NCBI GenBank assembly: GCA_041595355.1
Contig: JBFHKO010000002.1
Location: forward strand, 1 to 40,615
Source: JBFHKO01 sp041595355
Lineage (GTDB): Bacteria > Pseudomonadota > Gammaproteobacteria > Enterobacterales > Aeromonadaceae
DNA length: 40,615 bases
Direction of reading: 5' to 3'
This document shows positions 24,800 to 34,405 of this stretch, piece by piece. The notes beneath the pieces were generated by a model, which did not search any database, was not told the origin of the DNA, and saw only the letters and a program-made list of their open reading frames with translations. How positions within the stretch are numbered: the first letter of the stretch is position 1; every line of letters starts with the position of its first letter. The position numbers were made by a program, and so were the translations under genes.

Positions 24800-26143
24800 T
24801 CAGCTGCCGGCCAGCTTCATGCCCTCGAGCAGCAACGAACCGCTGCGCAGGCTGGAGCGCGCATCCCAGTCGTCTCCCACCGCCACCAGATTGCGGAACA
24901 TCTCTTTCAGGTTGCCGGCCAGGGTCACTTCCTGCACCGGATAGGCAATTTCACCGTTTTCTACCCAGAACCCAGCCGCACCGCGCGAATAGTCACCGGT
25001 GACCACGTTCACCCCCTGCCCCATCAACTCGGTCACCAGCAGGCCGGTGCCCAGCTGGCGCAGCAGCTCGGCCTGGCTCTCGCCACGACCGCGCACCTGC
25101 CAGTTATGGATACCACCGGCATGCCCGGTAGAGGCCAGCCCCAGCTTGCGGGCCGAATAGGTGCTGAGCAGGTAAGTCTGCAGGCGGCCATCGGCGATGA
25201 TGGCGGCATCCCGGGTGCGCACCCCCTCGGCATCGAAGGGGGCACTGGCCAGCCCCTTGAGCCGGTGGGCGTGCTCGTCGATGGTCAGCCAGTCGGGGAA
25301 GATCTGCTCGCCCAGTGCATCCAGCAGGAAGGAGGACTTGCGGTACAGGTTGCCACCGCTGATGGCGGAGACCAGGTGTCCGAACAGGCCACTGGCGCTA
25401 TCCGGATCGAACAGCACCGGCACGCTCATGGTGCCTATCTTGCGCGCCCCCAGCCGGGAGACGGTGCGGCTGACCGCCTCATCGGCGATGCGCTCCGGAC
25501 TCCAGAGATCGGCCAGGTCACGGCACGAAGAGTAGCTGTAGTCGCGCTGCATGTCGCCATCCTGCTCACCGATGAGCACGCAGCTTAAGGCGTGGCGAGT
25601 GCCCGCATAGCCCTTGACGAAGCCGTGGCTGTTGCCATACACCTTGATGCCATGATGGCTGTTGAAGCTGGCGCCATCGGAGTGCTTGATGCGCCCATCC
25701 TGGCCCAGCGCATGCTGCTCGCAGCGGCGCGCCAGCTCGATGCCGAACTCGGGGGTCAGCGCCAGCGGATGCAGCAGATCCAGCTCCGGCGCGTCCCAGG
25801 CCAGCCACTCGGGATCCGCCAGCCCGGCGCAGGGATCGGCCGTCGTGTGACGGGCGATCTCGAGCGCCGCCTCGATGCAGCGGCGCAACGCCGCCGGCCC
25901 CAGATCCGTGGTGGAAGCCGAGCCCTTGCAGCCCTGGCGGTAGACGGCAATCCCCAGGGCGCCATCCTTGTTGAACTCGATGTTTTCCACCTCGCCGCCC
26001 CGGGTGTTGACGGCCAGGCCGGTCTGCTTGCTGATGGACACCTCGGCACTGTCGGCGCCGAGCTGGCGAGCAATCTGCAGGGCCTCGCCCACCACCTGCT
26101 CCAGTTGCGACTGTTCCTGGCGGATCTGTTGCTGAAGATTCAT
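24800..26143 (-). CDS. pmbA: Metalloprotease subunit PmbA/TldE
   Basis: PmbA (TldE) pairs with TldD to form a heterodimeric protease that degrades unfolded peptides, matures microcin B17 and processes CcdA in E. coli. The 447-residue protein matches family length (450) and shows SISKQTGLAVNTRGGEVENIEFNKDGA in parts, GNSHGFVKGYAGTRHALSC, the late block TGDYSRGAAGFWVENGEI and NLKEMFRNLVAVGDD. TldE proteins lack the zinc-binding helix found in TldD, as here. The start is the ATG at 26143 (MNLQQQIRQEQ). Its partner tldD lies at 26854-28299 on the same strand, with yjgA between on the other strand. Confidence 0.95.
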   Translation of the reverse strand: MNLQQQIRQEQSQLEQVVGEALQIARQLGADSAEVSISKQTGLAVNTRGGEVENIEFNKDGALGIAVYRQGCKGSASTTDLGPAALRRCIEAALEIARHTTADPCAGLADPEWLAWDAPELDLLHPLALTPEFGIELARRCEQHALGQDGRIKHSDGASFNSHHGIKVYGNSHGFVKGYAGTRHALSCVLIGEQDGDMQRDYSYSSCRDLADLWSPERIADEAVSRTVSRLGARKIGTMSVPVLFDPDSASGLFGHLVSAISGGNLYRKSSFLLDALGEQIFPDWLTIDEHAHRLKGLASAPFDAEGVRTRDAAIIADGRLQTYLLSTYSARKLGLASTGHAGGIHNWQVRGRGESQAELLRQLGTGLLVTELMGQGVNVVTGDYSRGAAGFWVENGEIAYPVQEVTLAGNLKEMFRNLVAVGDDWDARSSLRSGSLLLEGMKLAGS

Positions 26144-26247
26144 GGCCTGTCTTGTCTCCGTCACGTTGGCCGCCAGCCTATCATACCGCGGCAATCAGCG
26201 GGAGAAGCTGGTACCATATAACGAGATCAATCGAGCCAGAGTACAGC

Positions 26248-26781
26248 ATGAGCCATACCTTTGATGATGCCCACGATCACGACGAGTGGGATGAGGATTA
26301 CGTCAGCAAGAGCCAGATGAAGCGGGAGTCGGAAGCCCTGCAACGCTTGGGCGAGGAGCTGGTCAACCTGAAGCCGACCGAGCTGGCCAAGGTGCCCCTG
26401 GATGAAGAGCTGCAGGATGCCATCGACCTCGGCCACCGCCTGCAGGGCAAGCGCGAGGCCCTGCGGCGGCACCTGCAATTCATCGGCCGCCTGATGCGCA
26501 GCCGCGAGATCGGTGACATTGAGAAGGCGATGGACGAGATCCGCAGCCGTCATCAGGGCAGCAATGTCCGCCTGCACAAGCTGGAGCAGTGGCGCGAGCG
26601 GCTGATCGAAGAGGGCGACAGCGCCATCAATGAGCTGCTGGGCCAGTTTCATGAACTGGACCGCCAGAAGCTGCGCCAGTTGATCCGTCAGGCGCGCAAG
26701 GAGCGCCAGGATAACCGGCCGCCGGCCGCCTTTCGCGAGCTGTTCCAGTACCTGCGCGGCGAGATCGAATCCCGCCTCTGA
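26248..26781 (+). CDS. yjgA: Ribosome maturation factor DarP (YjgA)
   Basis: YjgA, renamed DarP, is a late 50S assembly factor (DUF615). The 177-residue protein is highly charged and helical, with the acidic start HDHDEWDEDYVSKSQMKRES, LQRLGEELVNLKPTELAKVPL, LQFIGRLMRSREIGDIEKAM and FRELFQYLRGEIE. The ATG at 26248 is chosen by homology; the open frame upstream crosses the pmbA promoter region. A TATAAC sequence at 26217-26222 may be its -10. Divergence from pmbA is the usual arrangement. Confidence 0.94.
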   Translation: MSHTFDDAHDHDEWDEDYVSKSQMKRESEALQRLGEELVNLKPTELAKVPLDEELQDAIDLGHRLQGKREALRRHLQFIGRLMRSREIGDIEKAMDEIRSRHQGSNVRLHKLEQWRERLIEEGDSAINELLGQFHELDRQKLRQLIRQARKERQDNRPPAAFRELFQYLRGEIESRL

Positions 26782-26794
26782 GCCGCGATCCGGC

Positions 26795-26838
26795 CCGGAT
26801 AGCAGACAGGGAGCCATGGCTCCCTGTCTGCTATCCGG
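26795..26838. repeat. Perfect 44-bp palindrome between convergent yjgA and tldD
   Basis: The 22 bases 26795-26816 are exactly the reverse complement of 26817-26838, with no central spacer (centre CCATGG). It begins 13 bases after the yjgA stop and ends 15 bases before the tldD stop. As RNA it would fold into a stem of about 20 bp from either strand. There is no T tract on either side, so it is at best an unusual bidirectional terminator or 3'-end stabiliser. Confidence 0.9.
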
Positions 26839-26853
26839 CGTTGGCAGCCCGGC

Positions 26854-28299
26854 TCAGCGGGTGCCGCCCACCGTCAGCGCATCCAGCTTCAGGGTCGGTT
26901 GCCCCACGCCCACCGGCACGCTCTGCCCCTCCTTGCCGCAGACGCCGACCCCGGCATCCAGCGCCAGATCGTTGCCCACCATGGAGACCTGCTGCATGGC
27001 CTCGGGGCCGTTGCCGATGAGGGTGGCTCCCTTTATGGGGGCCGTGATGCGCCCGTCCTCGATGAGATAGGCCTCGGAGGCGGAAAAGACAAACTTGCCG
27101 GAGGTGATATCCACCTGACCGCCGCCGAAATTGGGCGCATAGATGCCCCGCTTCACCGAGGCGATGATGGCCTCGGGCTCGTGCTCGCCGGCCAGCAGAT
27201 AGGTGTTGGTCATGCGCGGCATCGGCAGGTGGGCATAGGATTCGCGACGGCCATTGCCGGTCGGCGCCACCCCCATCAGACGGGCATTCAGCTTGTCCTG
27301 CAGGTACCCTTTGAGGATGCCCTTCTCGATCAGCACGTTGTACTGACCCGGCGTGCCTTCATCGTCGATGGAGACCGAGCCGCGGCGCCCCGCCAGGGTG
27401 CCGTCGTCCACCACGGTGCAGTGCTCCGAGGCCACCTTCTGACCGATCCGGCCGGCAAAGGCCGAGGAGCCCTTGCGGTTGAAGTCGCCCTCCAGGCCAT
27501 GCCCCACCGCCTCGTGCAGCAGCACGCCGGGCCAGCCCGGACCCAGCACCACCGGCATGCTGCCGGCGGGCGCCTCCACGGCCTCGAGATTCACCAGCGC
27601 CATGCGCACCGCCTCGCGCACATAGCCCAGCGCCCGGGTCGTCTCCCCCGCCGGCTCGAAGAAGTAGTCGTAACCGCAGCGGCCGCCGCCACCGGCGCTG
27701 CCCCGCTCGCGGCGCCCATTGCGCTCGGCAAGCACGGTGCAGTTGAGGCGCACCAGCGGCCGCACGTCGGCCACCAGGGTGCCATCGGTGCCCGCGACCA
27801 GCACCTCCTCGTAGACGCCGGACAGCGAGGCCATCACCTGGGTGATGGCCGGATCCAGCTGCCGGGCAAAACGATCCATCTCCTCCAGCAGCTGGATCTT
27901 CTGCTGCCTGGGGAGACTGGAGAGCGGATCCTGAGCCAAATAGCGCGGCACCGGCGTCGCCGGTTGCCAGATGCGCACCCGCCCCTCGCCACCGCTGTCG
28001 GCAATGCCACGGGCGGCGATGACCGCCTGGTGCAGGGCATGGGGGCTCAGCTCGTCGGAATAGGCAAAACCGGTCTTGTCGCCACTGACGGCCCGCACCC
28101 CGACCCCCTGATCGATGTTGTAGCTGCCATCCTTGACGATGCCATCTTCCAGCACCCAGGACTCATGGATGCTGCTCTGGAAATAGAAGTCGCCGAAATC
28201 CACGCGGTGGGACATCAGCTGGCCCAGCAGGTGGGTCAGTCGCTCAGAGTCCAGCTCGTGGGGGGTCAGCAGACTTGCGGTCACTTGGTTCAGCAGCAT
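26854..28299 (-). CDS. tldD: Zinc metalloprotease subunit TldD
   Basis: TldD is the catalytic, zinc-binding half of the TldD/TldE protease. The 481-residue protein (the E. coli length) carries the metal-binding helix HEAVGH in PGVLLHEAVGHGLEGDFNR and the strongly conserved blocks YESWVLED-like SIHESWVLEDGIVKDGSYN, RRGSVSIDDEGTPGQYN and GNGRRESYAHLPMPRMTNTY. I use the ATG at 28299, which has AAGGAAG nearby and overlaps the nit stop by one base (TGATG); a GTG directly before it is the alternative. The palindrome at 26795-26838 follows the stop. Confidence 0.97.
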   Translation of the reverse strand: MLLNQVTASLLTPHELDSERLTHLLGQLMSHRVDFGDFYFQSSIHESWVLEDGIVKDGSYNIDQGVGVRAVSGDKTGFAYSDELSPHALHQAVIAARGIADSGGEGRVRIWQPATPVPRYLAQDPLSSLPRQQKIQLLEEMDRFARQLDPAITQVMASLSGVYEEVLVAGTDGTLVADVRPLVRLNCTVLAERNGRRERGSAGGGGRCGYDYFFEPAGETTRALGYVREAVRMALVNLEAVEAPAGSMPVVLGPGWPGVLLHEAVGHGLEGDFNRKGSSAFAGRIGQKVASEHCTVVDDGTLAGRRGSVSIDDEGTPGQYNVLIEKGILKGYLQDKLNARLMGVAPTGNGRRESYAHLPMPRMTNTYLLAGEHEPEAIIASVKRGIYAPNFGGGQVDITSGKFVFSASEAYLIEDGRITAPIKGATLIGNGPEAMQQVSMVGNDLALDAGVGVCGKEGQSVPVGVGQPTLKLDALTVGGTR

Positions 28300-29126
28300 C
28301 ACTCTTCCTTTTTCCAGCCGGACGTCATTCTGGCGTGGGATAGCACCGGCATCCGGCTTCGTATGGTGGTCAATCGTTGCACATCCAGGCGGGCATGCAG
28401 CAGGCCGATGCCCTCAGCCTGCTCCGCCAACGGCTCACCCCAGGGATCCAGGATCAGCGAGTGACCCCAGGTTTCCCGCTGGGGAGCGTGGCGGCCCCAC
28501 TGGTTGGCCGCCACCAGGTAGCACTGGTTCTCGATGGCCCGCGCCTGCAGCAGTGGCCGCCAGTGGGCCTGCCCGGTGATCCGGGTGAAGGCCGCCGGGA
28601 CCAGCAGCACATCGGCCCCCGCCTGGCGCAGGGTGCGGTACAGCTCGGGGAAGCGCACATCATAGCAGATGGAGAGCCCCAACCCACCAAAGGGTGACGG
28701 CACCACGCAATAATCCCGCCCGGGAAGAAAGCTGTCCGACTCCCGGTAGCGGCCATGGGCATCCTCCACCTCCACATCGAACAGATGCAGCTTGTGGTAG
28801 TGACCGCACAACCGGCCCTCATCATCGTAGACCAGGGCGGTGGTGTGTACCCGCTGCTCGCCCGCCACCCGGGTCGGCAGGGAGCCGGCCACCAGCCAGA
28901 TGCCGTGCTCCCGGGCCCAGGCCGCCAGCTGACGCTGTATGGCCCCCTGCCCCAGGGGCTCGGCCAGCTGCTGATAATCGCCGCTGCCACCAAAGCAGGC
29001 AAAATTTTCCGGCAACAGCACCAGACAGGGGCGCTCGGGGGGCAGACGTGCCAGCCAGGCGGCGATCTGGGCCCGATTGCGCGCCCAGAGGGGGCCCGAG
29101 TTGAGTTGCAATGCGGCCAGTATCAT
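28299..29126 (-). CDS. Carbon-nitrogen hydrolase, probable deaminated glutathione amidase (Nit1-like)
   Basis: This 275-residue nitrilase-superfamily protein has the catalytic triad in place: Glu40 (VLLPENFACFG), Lys112 (YHKLHLFDVEV) and Cys154 (LSICYDVRFPELYR). The sequence DVRFPELYRTLRQAGADVLLVPAAF is typical of the Nit1/YbeM branch, whose members hydrolyse deaminated glutathione, a metabolite-repair role. The substrate is inferred from that resemblance. It overlaps yhdP and tldD by four and one bases, and its position between tldD and yhdP recurs in related genomes. Confidence 0.9.
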   Translation of the reverse strand: MILAALQLNSGPLWARNRAQIAAWLARLPPERPCLVLLPENFACFGGSGDYQQLAEPLGQGAIQRQLAAWAREHGIWLVAGSLPTRVAGEQRVHTTALVYDDEGRLCGHYHKLHLFDVEVEDAHGRYRESDSFLPGRDYCVVPSPFGGLGLSICYDVRFPELYRTLRQAGADVLLVPAAFTRITGQAHWRPLLQARAIENQCYLVAANQWGRHAPQRETWGHSLILDPWGEPLAEQAEGIGLLHARLDVQRLTTIRSRMPVLSHARMTSGWKKEE

Positions 29127-32100
29127 CGCGGAGCCCTCAGTGCCTTCCAGGAGAGCGGCAGGCGTCCCTGCTCGCGTCCCACCTCGGTGATCTGCGGGTT
29201 GTCGATGTCACCCTTGACCTGATAATTGACCTGGGTGATGACATCGATCACCGGCTCCAGCAGCTTGGAAAGTGCCAGCACGTAGACCCCGGTGATGGGG
29301 GTCAAGGCAAAGGCGGCGGCCACCGACAGGCTGCTGGTCAGCCGCGGCACGAAGTTGAAGCGATAGTCGAGCTGCCAGCGGGGCAGATCCACGGTGCCAT
29401 GGCCGCGCATGTCACCGGCGCCGCTCTGCAGCAGGAAGTCGTCGCTGCTGAGCCGGCCATTGCGGATGCGGCCGCTCAGGCTCATGCCCTCGAAAAAGAG
29501 CCCCTCGCTGAACAGATCGCGAAAATCAAGACTCAGCCGCTTGATGAGGGAGCCCAGCGACAAGACCGACAGCAGGCGGGCCCCCGGGCTACTCACCTCG
29601 CGCAGCACCCCCTGCTCGGTCTTGAGCTGGAGCTGCCCCTGCAGACTCGGCAGATCCGGCTGATGGGGCGCCCCCCGCCAGCCAAGCTCCAGGTCCAGAT
29701 CCGCCGGCATGCCGAGGATGCCGGGCTCGAAGCCCAGCTGGCGCAGCAACTGCTCGCTGTTGGGGCTATGCAGCTGCCCCTGCACCCGGCTGTAGGGGCG
29801 ACCGGCCTCCAGCCGCCAGCTGGCCTCGCCCTTGAACTCCGACTCGGCCAGCTGCCAGCGCAGATCCCGGACTCGCGCGCCCCCCGACTCGGGCTTGAGC
29901 TCGCCGGAAAGACGCCCCAGGTTGTAGTCACCATAACGACACGCCAGGCACTCCACCTGCAGCCAGGGCAGTTTGCCCAACCACTCACGCTGCTGCGCCA
30001 GGGGCAGTGGCTCGCGCGGCACGCTGCCGGGCTGCAGCGTCAGGCGCTCGAAATGCAGTCGCTTCGGCTGTCCGGGGTTGGCCGGCAGGCTCAGGTGACC
30101 GCGGGTTTCCTCGCTGCTGAAGGTCAGCCTCTGCCCCCCGGCCACGGCGGCCAGCGCCAGGTTTGCCTGCTGCCAGGTCTGACCGGCCAGCGTCAACTGA
30201 CCCACCCGGGCACTCAGGCGCCCGGGCGCGGGCAGGAGACTCCCCGCCGACGCCAGCGGCGCGGCACGCTCCAGATCGCTCAACCACTGCACCCAGCCAC
30301 CAGCGTCCGCCTGGGCCAGCTGCAGATCCACCGCCAGGGGGGTCTGCGGCCGCGGCTGGCCCGGGGTGACCAGCCAGAAACGGCTGAAACGACCGGTGGC
30401 AGGTTGCCACTCGGCCTGCAGCTGCAACGCCTTGTTCAGGTTGCCCTGCACACGGGCATTGGCCTGGTTGCCATTCAGGCTCAGCCTGAGCGGCCAGGCC
30501 GCAGAGGCCCGCTTGCCATAGGGTTGGGGCAGCGCCAGCGCCAGCCCCTTGAGATCGCTCTGCAGGCTGGCCTGGTAGCTGTACTGGCCACCCGGCTTGA
30601 GCGCCAGGGCCAGCTGGCCACCCCAGCGGGCCTGCCCCTGCAGCGACTGCTGCAACACCGGCGGCAGATGGGTGGCGCGCCGGCTCTGCCAGCGGCCGGT
30701 CAAGCCGATGTCGACGGCATACTCCTCGCCCCGCTTGCGCCCCTGGTAATCCAGGCTCAGCGGTTGCTGCCACAGCTCGGCCTGCAACCTGTCGAAACGG
30801 GTCTGGTTCTCGTCAAACTCGAGCTGGCCCCGTACCCGGGTCAGCGGCAACCCCAGTGCCTGCACCGTCACCCGGTTGTTCGGAAAGTTGACCTGTCCAT
30901 TCACCTTGACCCCGCTGCCATCCAGCGGAATGTCCAGCTTGAGCGTACCGGTCAGGGGATCCTCCACCTTGATGGCGGTCAGCGCCGCCCCCACCGAGGA
31001 GGCCAGCGGCGATGCTATCAAATAGTGGCTCACCGCCTCTCCCTCGCCGGCCACCTCGGCGTCGACATGCAGGTGCGCCCCCCTGGCCAGGGTGGGAAAA
31101 TAGGCATGAATGCGGGAGGCGCTGGCCTGTCCCAGACGGGCGGCCGTGCTGCGCATGTCCAGGCGGTCGTTCTCGAACAGCAGATCCAGGCTCATGTCGT
31201 GCAGGGGCTGCCAGCCAGGATCGAACTGGAAGCGGCTCTGACGCAGGGGGACCCAGGCCTGGAAGATGCCTTCGCCATGCCGATAGGGGAAATCGGCCAG
31301 CGCGCCGTGCCAGAGGATCTTGGCCTGCTCGGCGGTGCCTCCCTGCAGGGCGCGGGTCAGGTAATCGGTCAGCCCCTGCCCCATGGCCAGCCGGGGGAAG
31401 TAACGGTAGGCCTCGGCGGCCCGCTGCAGATCCACCTCGGCGTAGAGATCCAGTTGCGGGCTGGCTGCCCCGGGCAGGGCCAGACGAAAGTTGGAGCGCG
31501 CGGCCAGATCCGGGGTTTCCAGGCTGACGGCATGGCCATCAATCTGCCAGTTGTCCCCCGCTCGCTGCCAACCGAAGGTCGCCGTCAGCGCATTGACCTG
31601 CAGCGGCTTGGGAAAGTAGGGGCCAAAATCGAGGGGCCCCTTGCCCAGTTGCAGCTCCAGCTGCCCCCGCTCCGCTCCCAGGCTGAACTGGCCATTCAGC
31701 CCCCGCACACGCGGGAGCATCTGCCAGCGCTCCAGGGCCAGCCCGCTCAGCTGACCCGTCACCTGCCAGGCCTGCGAGTCCGGCGCGCGGCTGAAACCCA
31801 GCTCGCGCAGCTGCCCGCGCGGCGCCAGGGTGCGTAGCGCCTCGCCCCAGCGGGTATCGGGCGGCGCCAGCAACGCCAGTATGGGCGTCAACTCACCCAA
31901 CTCCACCGTGTCCATGCGTCCGGAGAGGCGCCCCTGCTGCTGATCCAGCTGTGCCGACCAGTCGCGCCAGGGGGCCTGATCACGGCGCACCCGCAAGCCA
32001 TGGGTGGCCAGCTGCCAGCCGGTGGGCTGGCGCAGCCATTGCAGCTGGCCGCCGCCCAGCTCGACGCTGTGGGCCTGTGCGCCTGCCTGCCAGCTGAGCT

Positions 32101-32917
32101 TGTTGTGGCCAAGGCGCAACAGGGCCAGCTGCCAGGCCTGCTGCCGTCGCTCCAGCCAGAGCTCGAAGCCGAGCCGGCCATGCAGGCTGTCGGGAGCTCC
32201 CCCGGTGAGGGCGCCGAGCGCCGCCTCGTCATCCTCTTGGCTGGCCAGGTAGATCTGCCCGGCCAGCTGTTCGGGCTGATCCGCCGGCCCCTGCAGATCG
32301 ATGACCAGGCGGATGGCATTGCTGACCGCCTGGTGGGACAAAAAGGCGCGCCCCTCGCCCTGATGGCGCTGGCCCTGGTTGCGCCAGCGCAACCGCTCGA
32401 TCCGCAGCCGGCCGACCTCGCCCAGGCCGCTGAGCAGGCTCACCCGGCTGTCGCGCAGCTCGAATTCCCGCAGGCTGCCGAGAAACAGCCGCGCCAGCGG
32501 CTGCCAGTCGGTCGCCGGCGCCTCATCGTCGATCTCGGTCAGCCAGGCGGCCGGCAGCGCCAGCTGCAATCCCTGAAACTGCAACTCCCCCAGCACCCAC
32601 TGCCGGCGGCGCAGGCTCTGCCACAGATCCAGATGCAGGCGCGCCTCCGTCACCGCCAGGCTCCAGGTTTGGGTCCCCGAGCGGTCGGCCAGCTGCAACC
32701 CCTTGAGGCGCAGCGTGGGGCCGTCGCGGGTCCAGCCGGCACTCAGACTGGCTACTTTGGAATCGAGATCCGGCGCACTCCAGACCCAGTCAAGCAGCGC
32801 CTGACGCTGGACCTGCAGCTGGGGAATGCCGAAACGCACCACCGAGATCAGCAGGGCCAGCAACAGCAGCAACAGGCCCAACAGCAGCCAGAGCCGGGAG
32901 AGGGCGCGATAGATCAA
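29123..32917 (-). CDS. yhdP: AsmA-like inter-membrane lipid transport protein YhdP
   Basis: YhdP is one of the large AsmA-like bridge proteins (with TamB and YdbH) thought to carry phospholipids from the inner to the outer membrane. The 1264-residue product (E. coli about 1266) has one N-terminal membrane anchor (residues about 9-28, leucine-rich) and then a long beta-rich periplasmic body with DUF3971 and the AsmA-like C-terminal region (LLSVLSLGSLIKRLSLDFRD, LSVAAAFALTPITGVYVLALS). The start is a TTG at 32917, directly after the rng stop; no separate Shine-Dalgarno is needed if translation is coupled. Long open frames on the opposite strand here are GC-driven shadows. Confidence 0.94.
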   Translation of the reverse strand: MIYRALSRLWLLLGLLLLLLALLISVVRFGIPQLQVQRQALLDWVWSAPDLDSKVASLSAGWTRDGPTLRLKGLQLADRSGTQTWSLAVTEARLHLDLWQSLRRRQWVLGELQFQGLQLALPAAWLTEIDDEAPATDWQPLARLFLGSLREFELRDSRVSLLSGLGEVGRLRIERLRWRNQGQRHQGEGRAFLSHQAVSNAIRLVIDLQGPADQPEQLAGQIYLASQEDDEAALGALTGGAPDSLHGRLGFELWLERRQQAWQLALLRLGHNKLSWQAGAQAHSVELGGGQLQWLRQPTGWQLATHGLRVRRDQAPWRDWSAQLDQQQGRLSGRMDTVELGELTPILALLAPPDTRWGEALRTLAPRGQLRELGFSRAPDSQAWQVTGQLSGLALERWQMLPRVRGLNGQFSLGAERGQLELQLGKGPLDFGPYFPKPLQVNALTATFGWQRAGDNWQIDGHAVSLETPDLAARSNFRLALPGAASPQLDLYAEVDLQRAAEAYRYFPRLAMGQGLTDYLTRALQGGTAEQAKILWHGALADFPYRHGEGIFQAWVPLRQSRFQFDPGWQPLHDMSLDLLFENDRLDMRSTAARLGQASASRIHAYFPTLARGAHLHVDAEVAGEGEAVSHYLIASPLASSVGAALTAIKVEDPLTGTLKLDIPLDGSGVKVNGQVNFPNNRVTVQALGLPLTRVRGQLEFDENQTRFDRLQAELWQQPLSLDYQGRKRGEEYAVDIGLTGRWQSRRATHLPPVLQQSLQGQARWGGQLALALKPGGQYSYQASLQSDLKGLALALPQPYGKRASAAWPLRLSLNGNQANARVQGNLNKALQLQAEWQPATGRFSRFWLVTPGQPRPQTPLAVDLQLAQADAGGWVQWLSDLERAAPLASAGSLLPAPGRLSARVGQLTLAGQTWQQANLALAAVAGGQRLTFSSEETRGHLSLPANPGQPKRLHFERLTLQPGSVPREPLPLAQQREWLGKLPWLQVECLACRYGDYNLGRLSGELKPESGGARVRDLRWQLAESEFKGEASWRLEAGRPYSRVQGQLHSPNSEQLLRQLGFEPGILGMPADLDLELGWRGAPHQPDLPSLQGQLQLKTEQGVLREVSSPGARLLSVLSLGSLIKRLSLDFRDLFSEGLFFEGMSLSGRIRNGRLSSDDFLLQSGAGDMRGHGTVDLPRWQLDYRFNFVPRLTSSLSVAAAFALTPITGVYVLALSKLLEPVIDVITQVNYQVKGDIDNPQITEVGREQGRLPLSWKALRAPR

Positions 32918-34387
32918 TTACATCATCACCACATCAAACTGTTCCTGGCTATACAGCGGTTCGGCATGCACCTTGACCTGCTTGCCGATAAACACCTCCA
33001 GTTCGGCCAGGCTGTGGGACTCCTCCACATGCAGCGCCTCCGCCACCGCCAGGGCAGCGTAGACCACGAACTGATCCGCGTCGTAGGCCCGATTGACCCG
33101 CAACACCTCGCGCAGGACCTCGAAACAGACCGACTCCACCGTCTTGACCCGCCCCCGCCCCTTGCACTCCGGGCACTCGGAGCAGAGCACATGCTCCAGG
33201 CTCTCGCGGGTGCGCTTGCGGGTCATCTCCACCAGCCCCAGTTGCGAGAAGCCGTTGACACTGGTCTTGGCCCTGTCCTTGGCCAGCGCCTGCTCCAGGC
33301 TCTGCAGCACCCGGCGGCGATGGTCCTCCGACTGCATGTCGATGAAATCGATGATGATGATGCCACCCAGGTTGCGCAGCCGCAGCTGGCGGGCAATGGC
33401 GGCGGTGGCCTCGACATTGGTGTTGAAGATGGTCTCTTCCAGATTGCGGTGGCCGACGAAGGCGCCGGTATTGATGTCCACCGTGGTCATGGCTTCGGTC
33501 TGGTCGATGATGAGGTAGCCGCCGGACTTGAGCTCCACCTTGCGCTCCAGGGCGCGCTGTATCTCGTTCTCCACATCGTAGAGATCAAAGATGGGAGATT
33601 CGCCGGAGTAATATTCCAGCTTGCCGGCCAGTTCGGGCACGAACTCCTCGGTGAACAGCTTCAGCTGCTCGTAGGTCTGCCGGGAGTCGACCCGGATGCG
33701 GTCCAGCTCGGCACCGACGAAATCGCGCAGGATGCGAAAGGCGAGGGTCAGATCCTCGTACAGGACGCGGCAGGATTTATACTTCTGGCGCCGCTCCAGC
33801 ACCTTGCGCCACAGGCGCTTGAGAAAGACGGTATCCTGCTCCAGCTCCTTCTCGCCCACCCCCTCGGCGGCGGTGCGGATGATGAAGCCACCCAGCTCAT
33901 CCACGTGGCGCAACACTATGCTCTTCAGCCGCTCGCGCTCCACCTCGCTGTCGATGCGCTGGGAAACACCCACATGGGCGCTGCCGGGCATGAAGACCAG
34001 ATAACGGGAAGGCAGCGTGATATCGGTGGTCAGGCGCGCCCCCTTGGTTCCCATCGGGTCCTTCACCACCTGCACCATGATGTCCTGGCCCTGACGCACC
34101 AGCTCGGCGATGTTGCCGGCCTGAAAGTGCTCCTTCTCGCGCACATCCACACACTCGGTATGCGGCACTATGTCCGAGGCATGCAGAAAGGCCGCCTTGT
34201 CCATGCCGATGTCGACGAAGGCGGCCTGCATGCCGGGCAGCACCCGGCTGATCTTGCCCTTGTAGATGTTGCCGACCAGGCCGCGCTTGGCCTGGCGCTC
34301 GATATGCACTTCCTGCAACATGCCATGGTCAACCAACGCCACCCGCGTCTCGGAGGGGGTGACGTTTATCAGTAGTTCTGTCGACAT
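32918..34387 (-). CDS. rng: Ribonuclease G
   Basis: RNase G matures the 5' end of 16S rRNA and degrades some mRNAs. The 489-residue protein has the E. coli length, an S1 domain (about 35-125, GNIYKGKISRVLPGMQAAFVD), a 5' sensor and RNase H-like region, and the DNase I-like catalytic domain with the metal-binding aspartates in TTVDINTGAFVGHRN and GGIIIIDFIDM. A CPECKGRG zinc-link motif follows. It ends QEQFDVVMM, exactly as in E. coli. It lies between maf and yhdP, a very conserved arrangement with the mre genes. Confidence 0.98.
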   Translation of the reverse strand: MSTELLINVTPSETRVALVDHGMLQEVHIERQAKRGLVGNIYKGKISRVLPGMQAAFVDIGMDKAAFLHASDIVPHTECVDVREKEHFQAGNIAELVRQGQDIMVQVVKDPMGTKGARLTTDITLPSRYLVFMPGSAHVGVSQRIDSEVERERLKSIVLRHVDELGGFIIRTAAEGVGEKELEQDTVFLKRLWRKVLERRQKYKSCRVLYEDLTLAFRILRDFVGAELDRIRVDSRQTYEQLKLFTEEFVPELAGKLEYYSGESPIFDLYDVENEIQRALERKVELKSGGYLIIDQTEAMTTVDINTGAFVGHRNLEETIFNTNVEATAAIARQLRLRNLGGIIIIDFIDMQSEDHRRRVLQSLEQALAKDRAKTSVNGFSQLGLVEMTRKRTRESLEHVLCSECPECKGRGRVKTVESVCFEVLREVLRVNRAYDADQFVVYAALAVAEALHVEESHSLAELEVFIGKQVKVHAEPLYSQEQFDVVMM

Positions 34388-34405
34388 AATCTCGCCTTGT
34401 GCTGC

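Noticed and set aside
29111..31837. 908-codon open frame on the plus strand opposite yhdP
   Set aside because: It is antisense to a full-length, recognisable YhdP; the translation is Gln/Pro/Gly/Arg-rich without any domain, as expected from GC-rich shadow frames.
32000..34375. 791-codon plus-strand open frame opposite rng and yhdP
   Set aside because: It crosses two genuine genes on the other strand, has no recognisable motif and shows shadow-like composition.
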